Origin: Candidatus Rokubacteria bacterium RIFCSPLOWO2_02_FULL_72_37
GTDB lineage: Bacteria; Methylomirabilota; Methylomirabilia; Rokubacteriales; CSP1-6
Direction of reading: 5' to 3'
NCBI GenBank assembly: GCA_001790315.1
Contig: MGCE01000169.1
Location: 1 to 15,671 of the forward strand
Length of the DNA: 15,671 nt
Shown here: positions 6,911 to 13,860 of the stretch, piece by piece
How the letters are laid out: each line of letters opens with the position of its first letter
How positions within the stretch are numbered: the stretch's first letter is position 1
Made by a program: the position numbers and the translations under genes
The notes under the pieces: model-generated
Told to the model about the DNA's origin: nothing
Databases searched by the model: none
What the model saw: only the letters and a program-made list of their open reading frames with translations

Positions 6911-7429
6911 GTGCGCTGGTCCGTCCTCGTCATCGCCCTCCTGCTCGGAGCCGGCAGTGCGCGGGCGGAGGAGTGGGGCGCGATCGTCCCCGGGACGACG
7001 ACGAGCGAGACCGTCCGCGCGATGTACGGCCCTCCGACCCGGACGGTGCCGGTCAAGATCGACACGTACGACGCGACCCAGTGGGTCTACGACGGGGCGC
7101 GGGCACCGGCGGGAATCCAGCGCATGACGGTGGACTTCGGCCTGCTCACCCCGAGCGGGTACCGCCCCGATCAGGTGCGCACCTTCCGGCTGGAGCCGAA
7201 GCCGCGCATCTTCGACCGTCGGACGGTGATGACCGGCTGGGGCGTGCCGACGAAGACCGGGCGCGAGGGCGAGAGCGACGTGTATTACTACCAGGAGGGG
7301 CTCCTGGTCTATTTCGCCAAAGACGGCTTCAACGTGGCGGCGATGGTCTTCATGCCGCCGCAGCCGGACGCGCCCCCCGGTCCGCCGGCCCCCGTGGCGC
7401 CGGCGCCGAACCCGCCCCGTCAGCGCTGA
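6911..7429 (+). CDS. Small exported protein, possibly BamE/SmpA-like
   Basis: 172 residues starting at GTG 6911, one base after the GGT-like stop. Residues 1-19 form a Sec signal peptide (MRW, hydrophobic core VLVIALLLGAG, cleavage after ARA), so the mature protein is periplasmic or secreted. There is no lipobox Cys. The mature start IVPGTTTSETVRAMYGPPTRT followed by TQWVYDG recalls the G-x-T-x-x-x-V-x-x-x-x-G-x-P then W-x-Y pattern of BamE/SmpA/OmlA-like folds, here possibly in a longer form with a second GWGVPTKTGREG element. The tail is Pro-rich (PPQPDAPPGPPAPVAP). No function is assigned. Its last 10 bases overlap the end of the converging GH57 gene. Confidence 0.75.
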   Translation: MRWSVLVIALLLGAGSARAEEWGAIVPGTTTSETVRAMYGPPTRTVPVKIDTYDATQWVYDGARAPAGIQRMTVDFGLLTPSGYRPDQVRTFRLEPKPRIFDRRTVMTGWGVPTKTGREGESDVYYYQEGLLVYFAKDGFNVAAMVFMPPQPDAPPGPPAPVAPAPNPPRQR

Positions 7430-9795
7430 AGCGCGAAGCCGAGCGCGGCAGCGAGCGGCTCGAGGGCCTCGCGGGCCTCGGGACGGGATTGCCAGAGCCC
7501 GAAGAACCGATTCTGCGTCGCCCACGTGCCGAAGCGGACGCCGAACTCCTGTGCGCCCGTGACGAGCGCGACCGCTTCGGCGACACGCTCCGGCGCAGGC
7601 GTGGCCTCGACCGCAGCGAGCGCCCGCTGGACCGCCCGGTGCATCACGAAGCGCGCGGGCATCAGGTCGAGCGTGAGCCCGAGCGCCTGGGCCTCGGTGA
7701 CGAGCTCGAAGGCGCGCGCGGGGATCGCGGCCTCCATTCGCGCGAGCTCGGCCTGGATCCGCTCCTCCAGCACGTGACGGGCCACCAGGGCGAGCGCCTC
7801 CGGGATCGGTGCGTCCACCTGCCGCAGGTAGTGCATGAGCTTGCGATTCTCGTCCCAGATCCCGCGGTACGTCTCCTCGTGCCGCTCGAGCACCGCGGCG
7901 ATGACCCGCTCGAGCACCTGGCGGCGTTCGTCGAGGAACAGGTGTGTCAGCGAGTACAGCTGTCCCCGGAACTGCTCGTCGAGGCCGCGCACGAGGTCGG
8001 CGACGGAGAAACGCGCGAAGCGGCGGAGCAGCTCGGTCTTCATCGCGTCGTAGGCCGCCGGCTCCGCGGGCGCCCGGACGCCGCAGCTGAAGTCGGGACC
8101 GCCGTAGTGGATGAGTGCGACCGCCGCATCGCACGCCTCGCCCGTCATCTCCGAGCCGACACGCACCCGGGCGATGCTGAGCGCGGTGCCGTCGGACGTC
8201 TCGCGCACCTCGTCGAGGCGTTCGACGCGGTAGGCGTAGATCCTGGCGTCGGGCGGATGCTGCTGGACCAGGTTCGTGATCGCGTAATGGGCGATGACCC
8301 GCTCGCGCTCGACCGCGCAGGGACGGACGAGCCGCCGCCAGATCTCCCCGCCGTCACGCAGGTCGGGGACGTTGCTCGGCGCGGCTTCGAGGCGCGCGAG
8401 CAGCGCGTCCTCGAGTCGGTCGCCGCCGAGCTCCTCGAGATACCGGAGCGCCATCGCCGCGTAGCGGAGGATCTGCACCGGCTCGAGCCCGGACAGCTCG
8501 TCGAAGAACCAGCCGCACGAGGTGTACATCAGCATCCGATTACGCTGCAGCTCCAGGAGTCGGCGGGCCTCGACGCGCGCGGCCGCGTCGAGCGGGACCC
8601 GCTGTTGCCCGGCGAAGAAGGCCTCGACCCGGCCCGGGCTCTTGTCGAGCACGACGTCGATGTACGCGTCGCGCGCGGCCCACGGATCCTTCAGGAGGAC
8701 GGCGGCCCGCGCCTCGAAGAACGCGTCGAGCCGGTCGCGCAGCCAGTCGAGGGCCTCGCGCAGCGGCGCCCGCCAGCGCTGCTGCCAGTCGCCGCGGATG
8801 CGGCATCCGCAGTCGGCCCGCCAGCGCTCGACGCCGTGGGCGCAGCTCCACGAGGTGCGCTCGCGGATCTCCACGTCGTGCGTCGGCGGGTGGGCGGCGA
8901 GAAACGCCGCGTAGTTGGTGAGACGGCCGGGCGTTTCGGCCTCGAACCGGTGGATCGCCGCGGCGAGCGCCATCTCGCCGAAGCGTCGGTGGTGACCGTA
9001 CGACTCGCCGTCGGTCGCGCAGTGGACGAGCTGTGCCTCGTCGCGGTCCGTGACGAAGGCGCCCTGGATCGCGGCGACGAGATGCTCGCTGCGCTCGAGC
9101 AGGCTCCCGAAGGCGATGCCGTGCGAAAGGCCGTGGTCGTAGAAGAAGAGCGCGAGGCTCTCGCCGCCCGGCCCCTGCCACCGGTAGGGGCGTCGCGGGT
9201 CCACGCCGTCGGCCGGCTCCTGCCACTCCTCGCTCCCGTGCGGACGGACGCGTCGCGCCTGATGGGGCGCGAGGACGGTGAACCGTATCCCGGCCTCCGC
9301 GAGGACGGCCAGCGTCTCCTCGTCGACCGCGGTCTCGGGCAGCCACAGGCCCTCCGGGTCTCGCCCGAAGCGCGCGCGGAAGTCCTCGATGCCCCAGCGC
9401 ACCTGGGTGACCTTGTCGCGCCGGCTGGCGAGCGGCATGATGAGGTGGTTGTAGGCCTGGGCGATCGCGTTGCCGTGGCCGCCGTGGGCCCGCACGCTCG
9501 TCCAGTCCGCCTCGATGATCTTCGCGCACACGTCCGGACGATGGCGGGCGAGCCAGGCGAAGAGCGTCGGGCCCACGTCGAACGAGATCTTCTCGAAGTT
9601 GTTGACGATGTCGAGGATGCGGCCGGCGTCGTCCACGCGGCGCGCGGCGGTGTTGGGGGCGTAGGATTCGGCGGTCACCCGCTCGTTCCAGTCGTGGTAG
9701 GGCGCCGCCGAGTCCTGGATCTGCACGGCCTCGAGCCAGGGCTGCTCGCGCGGGGGCTGGTAGAAGTGCCCGTGGACGACGACCGAGCGGCTCAC
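7420..9795 (-). CDS. GH57 glycoside hydrolase with DUF3536 C-terminal domain
   Basis: 791 residues. The N-terminal GH57 catalytic barrel begins VVVHGHFYQPPRE (His8 and His10 are the first GH57 motif). GLWLPETAVDEE carries the predicted nucleophile Glu154, and CATDGESYGHH the predicted acid/base Asp262. The C-terminal half, rich in Arg/Glu helices with a LMYTSCGWFFDELSGLEPVQILRYA block, corresponds to DUF3536, found only fused to such GH57 domains. The family is listed as amylopullulanase-like or uncharacterised; it presumably acts on alpha-glucan in the cytoplasm, as no signal peptide is present. The start is GTG 9795, forming a GTGA overlap with the glgC stop, which fixes the start and argues for co-translation with ADP-glucose synthesis. 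The exact bond or product is not known. Confidence 0.92.
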   Translation of the reverse strand: MSRSVVVHGHFYQPPREQPWLEAVQIQDSAAPYHDWNERVTAESYAPNTAARRVDDAGRILDIVNNFEKISFDVGPTLFAWLARHRPDVCAKIIEADWTSVRAHGGHGNAIAQAYNHLIMPLASRRDKVTQVRWGIEDFRARFGRDPEGLWLPETAVDEETLAVLAEAGIRFTVLAPHQARRVRPHGSEEWQEPADGVDPRRPYRWQGPGGESLALFFYDHGLSHGIAFGSLLERSEHLVAAIQGAFVTDRDEAQLVHCATDGESYGHHRRFGEMALAAAIHRFEAETPGRLTNYAAFLAAHPPTHDVEIRERTSWSCAHGVERWRADCGCRIRGDWQQRWRAPLREALDWLRDRLDAFFEARAAVLLKDPWAARDAYIDVVLDKSPGRVEAFFAGQQRVPLDAAARVEARRLLELQRNRMLMYTSCGWFFDELSGLEPVQILRYAAMALRYLEELGGDRLEDALLARLEAAPSNVPDLRDGGEIWRRLVRPCAVERERVIAHYAITNLVQQHPPDARIYAYRVERLDEVRETSDGTALSIARVRVGSEMTGEACDAAVALIHYGGPDFSCGVRAPAEPAAYDAMKTELLRRFARFSVADLVRGLDEQFRGQLYSLTHLFLDERRQVLERVIAAVLERHEETYRGIWDENRKLMHYLRQVDAPIPEALALVARHVLEERIQAELARMEAAIPARAFELVTEAQALGLTLDLMPARFVMHRAVQRALAAVEATPAPERVAEAVALVTGAQEFGVRFGTWATQNRFFGLWQSRPEAREALEPLAAALGFALQR

Positions 9796-11030
9796 GCGTC
9801 TTCGAGGCCCCGGAGGAACTCGCGCCGGCCGCCCCGGGGCACGACGACGAGCCCCGACGGGTCCACGTGGTACCGCTCCCGGTCGGCCGATGGGTCCACG
9901 CCGATGCGCGTGGCCGCCGGGATGATGTTGTAGCGGTCCACGATCGTCCGCCTGAGCTGCGCGCCCTTGCCGACGGTCGTGTGGTCCATGACGATCGAGT
10001 CCTCGATCACGGCGCCCTCGTTCACCCACACCGAGCGGCCCAGGATCGAGTTGCGGATGGTCGCGCGCTTGACCAGGCACGCCTCGCCCACCTGCGCGTT
10101 GTCGAGGTCGCTGCCGATGAAGCGTGCGGCCGGCCCGGCGTGGTGGCCGCTGCGGATCGGCCAGTGGCGGTTGTCGAGATCGAACCGCGGCGACTCGCCG
10201 AGCAGATCCATGTGGGCTTCCCAGTAGCTCTGGATCGTGCCCACGTCGCGCCAGTAGCCGTGCTCCTCGTAGGGCTTGACGCCGGGCACCTCGTTCTGCT
10301 GGAAGTCGTAGGCGAACACGCGCCCGGTCGGCACCAGCTCGGGAATGATCGAGCGCCCGAAGTCGTGGTCGGTGGAGCGCCGGGCGTCGGCGAGGAGCGC
10401 CTCCACCAGGACGCGCCGCGAGAAGAGGTAGTTGCCCATGGAGACGAGCGCACGGCGCGGATCGCCGGGCATCGGGCTCGGCCGCGGCGGCTTCTCCGTG
10501 AACTCGACGACACGCGCGCTCCGGTCCACGGCGACGATGCCGAAGGCCGCGGCCTCCTCGATGGGCACGGGCCGGGCGGCGATCGTCACGTCGGCCCCCG
10601 AGCCCACGTGCGCGTCGAGCATCTGGTTCACGTCCATCCGATAGACGTGATCGGCGCCGAACACGGCGATGACGTCCGGCTGGAAGTCGTCCACGAGGTT
10701 CAGGTTCTGGAGCACCGCGTCCGCCGTGCCGCGGTACCACTCCTGTCCGGACCGCATCTGCGGCGGCACGACCGTGACGAAGAAGTCGGGCAGGATCCCG
10801 CTCGTCCGCCAGGCCAGGCGCAGGTGCTCGATCAGCGACTGGGACTTGTACTGCACCAGGACGTAGATGGAGGGCATGTCGGAGTTCATGAAGTTCGAGA
10901 GCACGAAATCGATCAGCCGGTGACGGCCGCCGAACGGCACGGCGGGCTTGCCCCGGTCCCGCGTGAGCGGCTGGAGCCGCTCGCCCTTGCCGCCGGCCAT
11001 GATCATCACGAGCACGCGGGCCCGGCGCAT
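9792..11030 (-). CDS. glgC: Glucose-1-phosphate adenylyltransferase (ADP-glucose pyrophosphorylase)
   Basis: 412 residues, the normal GlgC length. It makes ADP-glucose from glucose-1-phosphate and ATP, the committed step of bacterial glycogen synthesis. The nucleotidyltransferase head shows MAGGKGERLQPLTRDRGKPAVPFGG (11-35), HRLIDFVLSN, QEWYRGTADAVLQNL and FGADHVYRMD; the sugar-binding VEFTEKP and GYWRDVGTIQSYWEAH follow, then a left-handed beta-helix (residues from about 300: NSILGRSVWVNEGAVIEDSI). ATG 11030 is the start: it leads straight into the pyrophosphorylase loop and has GAGG about 8 bases upstream. The gene begins 5 bases after the GH57 branching-enzyme stop and overlaps the next GH57 gene by 4 bases, forming one operon. 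No glgA is in view. Confidence 0.97.
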   Translation of the reverse strand: MRRARVLVMIMAGGKGERLQPLTRDRGKPAVPFGGRHRLIDFVLSNFMNSDMPSIYVLVQYKSQSLIEHLRLAWRTSGILPDFFVTVVPPQMRSGQEWYRGTADAVLQNLNLVDDFQPDVIAVFGADHVYRMDVNQMLDAHVGSGADVTIAARPVPIEEAAAFGIVAVDRSARVVEFTEKPPRPSPMPGDPRRALVSMGNYLFSRRVLVEALLADARRSTDHDFGRSIIPELVPTGRVFAYDFQQNEVPGVKPYEEHGYWRDVGTIQSYWEAHMDLLGESPRFDLDNRHWPIRSGHHAGPAARFIGSDLDNAQVGEACLVKRATIRNSILGRSVWVNEGAVIEDSIVMDHTTVGKGAQLRRTIVDRYNIIPAATRIGVDPSADRERYHVDPSGLVVVPRGGRREFLRGLEDA

Positions 11031-11035
11031 CGCGG

Positions 11036-12733
11036 CTACCTCGCCCCGTCGGCCGGGAGCGCCCAGGCCGGCTCGAGGTCCGCGAAGCAGAAGTCCGCGC
11101 GCTCGAGGCGGACGAGCACCTCCGTGTCGTCCGGCGAGAGGGGGTGCTCCGACCGGAGCACGTGCAGCATCTCGGCGAGCCGCTTGAAGTCGGCGTAGTG
11201 CTCGGCGACCCGGCGCTCCGCGTAGTCGCGTGCGGCGCCCGTCGTGATCAGGAACTGCCAGTCGGACGCCTGGAGGAGCAGCAGCTCCCGGGTGGCCTGC
11301 GCGAGGACGCGCCGCCGCTCGCCGCCGCCGGGCTCCGGGCGCAGCAGGTGCTCGACCCACTCGGCCTCGGCGCTGTACACACGGTCCCAGGTCCACTCCG
11401 TGTCACGGTTGAGCCACACGCGATGGTCGCCCCCCTCGCCCCAGGAACCCTCGGGCAGCGCGATGGTCGCCCTCGGCGGCACGGCCTCCAGCGCCTCGCC
11501 GAGCGTCATCCGCACGACGCCGGCGCCCGCCATGGCGCGCGCGACCTGCTCGAGCCACTGCGGGCCCTCGTACCACCAGTGACCGAACAGCTCGGCGTCG
11601 TAGGGCGAGCAGACGAGCGCGGGGCCCTCCGCCGCGGCGCCCGCCAGTATCGAACGTACCAGCTCGACGAAGTGGGCGGCGTGCAGCCGGACCTGCCCGG
11701 CCGCGGCCGCGGGAACGTACGGCGCCTTCCGTCCGAGGTCGCCCGAGTCGTCGGTGATCCGCCAGAGCCGCAGGCCTCCGGGGAAGTGCTTCTTGTGGAA
11801 CTCGAGATACGCGTAGTCGCCGGGGTAGCCGTGCTCCCGGCTCCAGACCTGGAGCGCGGTCCGGGGGTCGCGGATGAACGCGACGGCGCCGCCGGTCCCG
11901 CCCCGCGAGGCGACGCGATAGGGCACGTAGGGAGAGCGCGCGTCGACCGGCGGGGTATCCGTGGCGGGCTCACGACCGACGTCGGGCCGGGGCACGTAGT
12001 CGCGGTAGGGGAACACCGGCGCACCGGCCGCGACCACGTGCGAGTCGGCCACGAAGTACGCGAACCCGTGCTCGGCGAGCAGCTCTTCCAGGCCCGGCCG
12101 GATCGCGCGCCTGCGGCCGGCGTCGCGCCCGGTCGGCGGCGTCCACTGGTAGCGCGGCCGGTAGCCGCACTCGGGCAACCAGATGCCCCGTGGCGCCACC
12201 CCGAAGTGGCGGCGGTGGGTCTCGGCCGCCGTCCGGAGCTGGAGATGGATCGACTCGTCGCGCGAGAGCAGCGGCAGATATCCGTGCGTGGCCGCGCACG
12301 TGATGATCTCGATGTCCCCGCTGCGCTGCAGATCGGCGAACGTGCCGGGGATGTCGCCGCCGATCCGGCGATGCATCTCCCACATCCGCTCGTAGAACTC
12401 CTCCCAGAAGCGCGCCAGCTCGACCAGGTCCTTCCGACCCTCACGCGCGAAGTGCTCGCCCGATTCGGCGCATGCGCGCCGGACGTTCTCGTAGTAGAAG
12501 GAAAGCTCCTTCTGGAAATCCGGCGCGGCGAGCTGCTCGATCAGGACGGGAGAGAGGTTGATGGTCCACTTCGGAGAGACGCCGTCGGCGACGAGATGGT
12601 GGGCGGCCTCCAGCAGCGGCAGGTAGCACTCGAAGGCCGCCTCGCAGAGCCAGTCGCTGCCGAAGGGCCACCGGCCGTGGTGGATCACCATCGGGAGGTG
12701 CGTATGGAGGACCAGGCAGAAGGGCGAGGCCAT
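11036..12733 (-). CDS. GH57 1,4-alpha-glucan branching enzyme
   Basis: 565 residues. It introduces alpha-1,6 branches into glycogen-type glucan (EC 2.4.1.18). LHTHLPMVIHHGRWPFGSDWLCEAA (9-33) is the first GH57 motif in its branching-enzyme form. GIWLPECGY holds the predicted nucleophile Glu188, and SPYDAELFGHWW the acid/base Asp379. The DUF1957-type helical C-terminus follows, with SEHPLSPDDTEV near the end. The length fits the Thermus/Thermotoga-type GH57 branching enzymes. ATG 12733 starts right before the first motif; a longer start at 12772 would add 13 unconserved residues. No Shine-Dalgarno is visible, and only 20 bp separate it from the divergent ATG at 12754. It is the first gene of the minus-strand glucan operon. 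Confidence 0.95.
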   Translation of the reverse strand: MASPFCLVLHTHLPMVIHHGRWPFGSDWLCEAAFECYLPLLEAAHHLVADGVSPKWTINLSPVLIEQLAAPDFQKELSFYYENVRRACAESGEHFAREGRKDLVELARFWEEFYERMWEMHRRIGGDIPGTFADLQRSGDIEIITCAATHGYLPLLSRDESIHLQLRTAAETHRRHFGVAPRGIWLPECGYRPRYQWTPPTGRDAGRRRAIRPGLEELLAEHGFAYFVADSHVVAAGAPVFPYRDYVPRPDVGREPATDTPPVDARSPYVPYRVASRGGTGGAVAFIRDPRTALQVWSREHGYPGDYAYLEFHKKHFPGGLRLWRITDDSGDLGRKAPYVPAAAAGQVRLHAAHFVELVRSILAGAAAEGPALVCSPYDAELFGHWWYEGPQWLEQVARAMAGAGVVRMTLGEALEAVPPRATIALPEGSWGEGGDHRVWLNRDTEWTWDRVYSAEAEWVEHLLRPEPGGGERRRVLAQATRELLLLQASDWQFLITTGAARDYAERRVAEHYADFKRLAEMLHVLRSEHPLSPDDTEVLVRLERADFCFADLEPAWALPADGAR

Positions 12734-12753
12734 AGGGAGTGTTATTGGAGCCC

Positions 12754-12903
12754 ATGAGCGCGCTCGGTGCAAGCCTTGTCGGCGACGCGGCCACGTTCCG
12801 CGTGCGGGTACCGCGCTGCCGGGCCGTCGACGTGCTGCTGCCGGACCGGTCCCCGGTGCCGCTCGCTCCCCGCGCCGGCGGCCTGTTCGAGGCCGCCGTT
12901 CCA
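12754..12903 (+). pseudogene. Probable N-terminal remnant of a TreZ-like malto-oligosyltrehalose trehalohydrolase (CBM48 part)
   Basis: From ATG 12754 (GGAG at 12747-12750) about 50 codons read MSALGASLVGDAATFRVRVP, RCRAVDVLLPDRS and GGLFEAAVP. This is the start of the CBM48-like domain of TreZ and related GH13 enzymes (G-A-x-L-x-G-x-x-x-x-F-R-V-W-A-P...V-x-V-x-L...G-x-F). The usually conserved Trp of FRVWAP is Arg here. After about 12903 the resemblance stops: no RYRYRLDG or barrel follows, so the rest of the gene is missing. The frame stays open into the downstream DUF4392 gene, which would make a false or real fusion. Position beside a branching enzyme and glgC suits a lost trehalose gene. 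Family recognition is by pattern only. Confidence 0.45.
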
Positions 12904-12944
12904 GTTCTTCACGTCAGCCGTGGCGCCGTGGCAGGCCTTGCTGT

Positions 12945-12950
12945 GGGAGG
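12945..12950 (+). promoter_or_regulatory. Shine-Dalgarno that fixes the D-glutamate cyclase start
   Basis: GGGAGG is placed 7 bases before GTG 12958. This strong site, together with the usual family length, favours GTG 12958 over the far-upstream in-frame ATG 12754. Confidence 0.6.
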
Positions 12951-12957
12951 CGACCCG

Positions 12958-13860
12958 GTGATAGCGTCGGGGGCCGTGCGCGGCACCGACCTCCTCGACC
13001 AGTTGCTGGCCCTCGATCCCGGCGCCCGCGGGATCCACGCCCTGGTCCGCCCCGGCGCAGCCACCGCGGCCGCCCGGGCGCTCCACGGGGCGCGCCGCGT
13101 GCTCATCGCGACCGGCTTCAGCGTGCGGCCGGGCATGCCGGAGACCGACGGACCGCCGGGGGCCGCGGTGCTCGGGCGCGCGCTGCGTCGCCTCGGCGCG
13201 CGCGTCCGCTGGGTGACCGATCGCGCGAACGTGGCGCCGCTCGAGGCCGCGCTCGGCGTCCTCGGCGAGCCGTCGGACGTCGTCGTGTACCCGGCGGGGG
13301 GCGGCGCGGCCCAGGCGCTCCTGGCCACGGAGCGTCCGACCCACCTCGTCGCCATCGAGCGTCCGGGTCGCACGCGCTCGGGCGCCTACCTGTCGGCGCG
13401 CGGAGAGTCGATCGGCGCGTTCAACGCGCCGATCGACGAGCTGTTTGTGGGCGGCGTGCGCGCACGGACGGTCGGCATCGGCGACGGCGGGAACGAGATC
13501 GGCATGGGCAACGTGCGCGCCCGTCTCGTACGGCTCGATCCGCTCCAGGCGCGGATCGCGTCCGTGGTCCGCGTGGACCACCTGGTCGTCGCCGGCGTGT
13601 CGAACTGGGGCGGGTACGGCATCGTCGCCGCGCTCGCGCGCCGCGCCGGGCAGGATCTCCTGCACACTCCGGCCCTCGAGCGTCGGCTGATCGAGGCGTG
13701 CGTCGCGGCCGGGGCCGCCGACGGGATCACGCGGCGGCGCGAGGCGACCGTGGACGCGCTCCCGCTCGAGGCCCACGCGGCCGTCGTCGAGCTGCTCCGG
13801 CTGGCCGCGCGTTCCGGTATGATGGGGACACGCCGGAAGAGGAGAGGGGACCGACGATGA
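12958..13860 (+). CDS. D-glutamate cyclase family protein (DUF4392)
   Basis: 300 residues from GTG 12958. The family signatures are DLLDQLLALDPGARGIHALV at the start, VLIATGFSVRPGMPETDGPPGA (48-69), IERPGRTRSGAYLSARG (133-149) and GIGDGGNEIGMGNV (173-186). Mammalian DGLUCY carries this domain and converts D-glutamate to 5-oxo-D-proline; bacterial DUF4392 proteins are usually annotated by that homology. It is soluble, with no signal peptide. The start choice rests on GGGAGG 7 bases upstream and on family length; starting at 12754 would add 68 residues that resemble a TreZ N-terminus, not DUF4392. An out-of-frame stop TGA (12959-12961) overlaps this GTG, as if another gene once ended here. Its own stop overlaps the next ATG as ATGA. 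Confidence 0.88.
   Translation: MIASGAVRGTDLLDQLLALDPGARGIHALVRPGAATAAARALHGARRVLIATGFSVRPGMPETDGPPGAAVLGRALRRLGARVRWVTDRANVAPLEAALGVLGEPSDVVVYPAGGGAAQALLATERPTHLVAIERPGRTRSGAYLSARGESIGAFNAPIDELFVGGVRARTVGIGDGGNEIGMGNVRARLVRLDPLQARIASVVRVDHLVVAGVSNWGGYGIVAALARRAGQDLLHTPALERRLIEACVAAGAADGITRRREATVDALPLEAHAAVVELLRLAARSGMMGTRRKRRGDRR

Noticed and set aside
5329..7065. 578-codon minus-strand frame opposite the GGT-like gene
   Set aside because: The translation is rich in Arg, Glu, Val and His with no motif, while the plus strand carries an intact Ntn hydrolase.
6973..9933. 986-codon plus-strand frame across the GH57-DUF3536 gene
   Set aside because: It is antisense to a gene with complete GH57 motifs and is itself charged low-complexity sequence.
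9796..10740. Upstream extension of the GH57-DUF3536 frame through glgC
   Set aside because: This would replace glgC coding sequence. The GTG at 9795, overlapping the glgC stop, leads directly into the first GH57 motif.
12754..13860. Single 368-residue fusion protein starting at ATG 12754
   Set aside because: Not excluded, but less likely than a 300-residue D-glutamate cyclase from GTG 12958, which has GGGAGG at the right distance and the usual family length.
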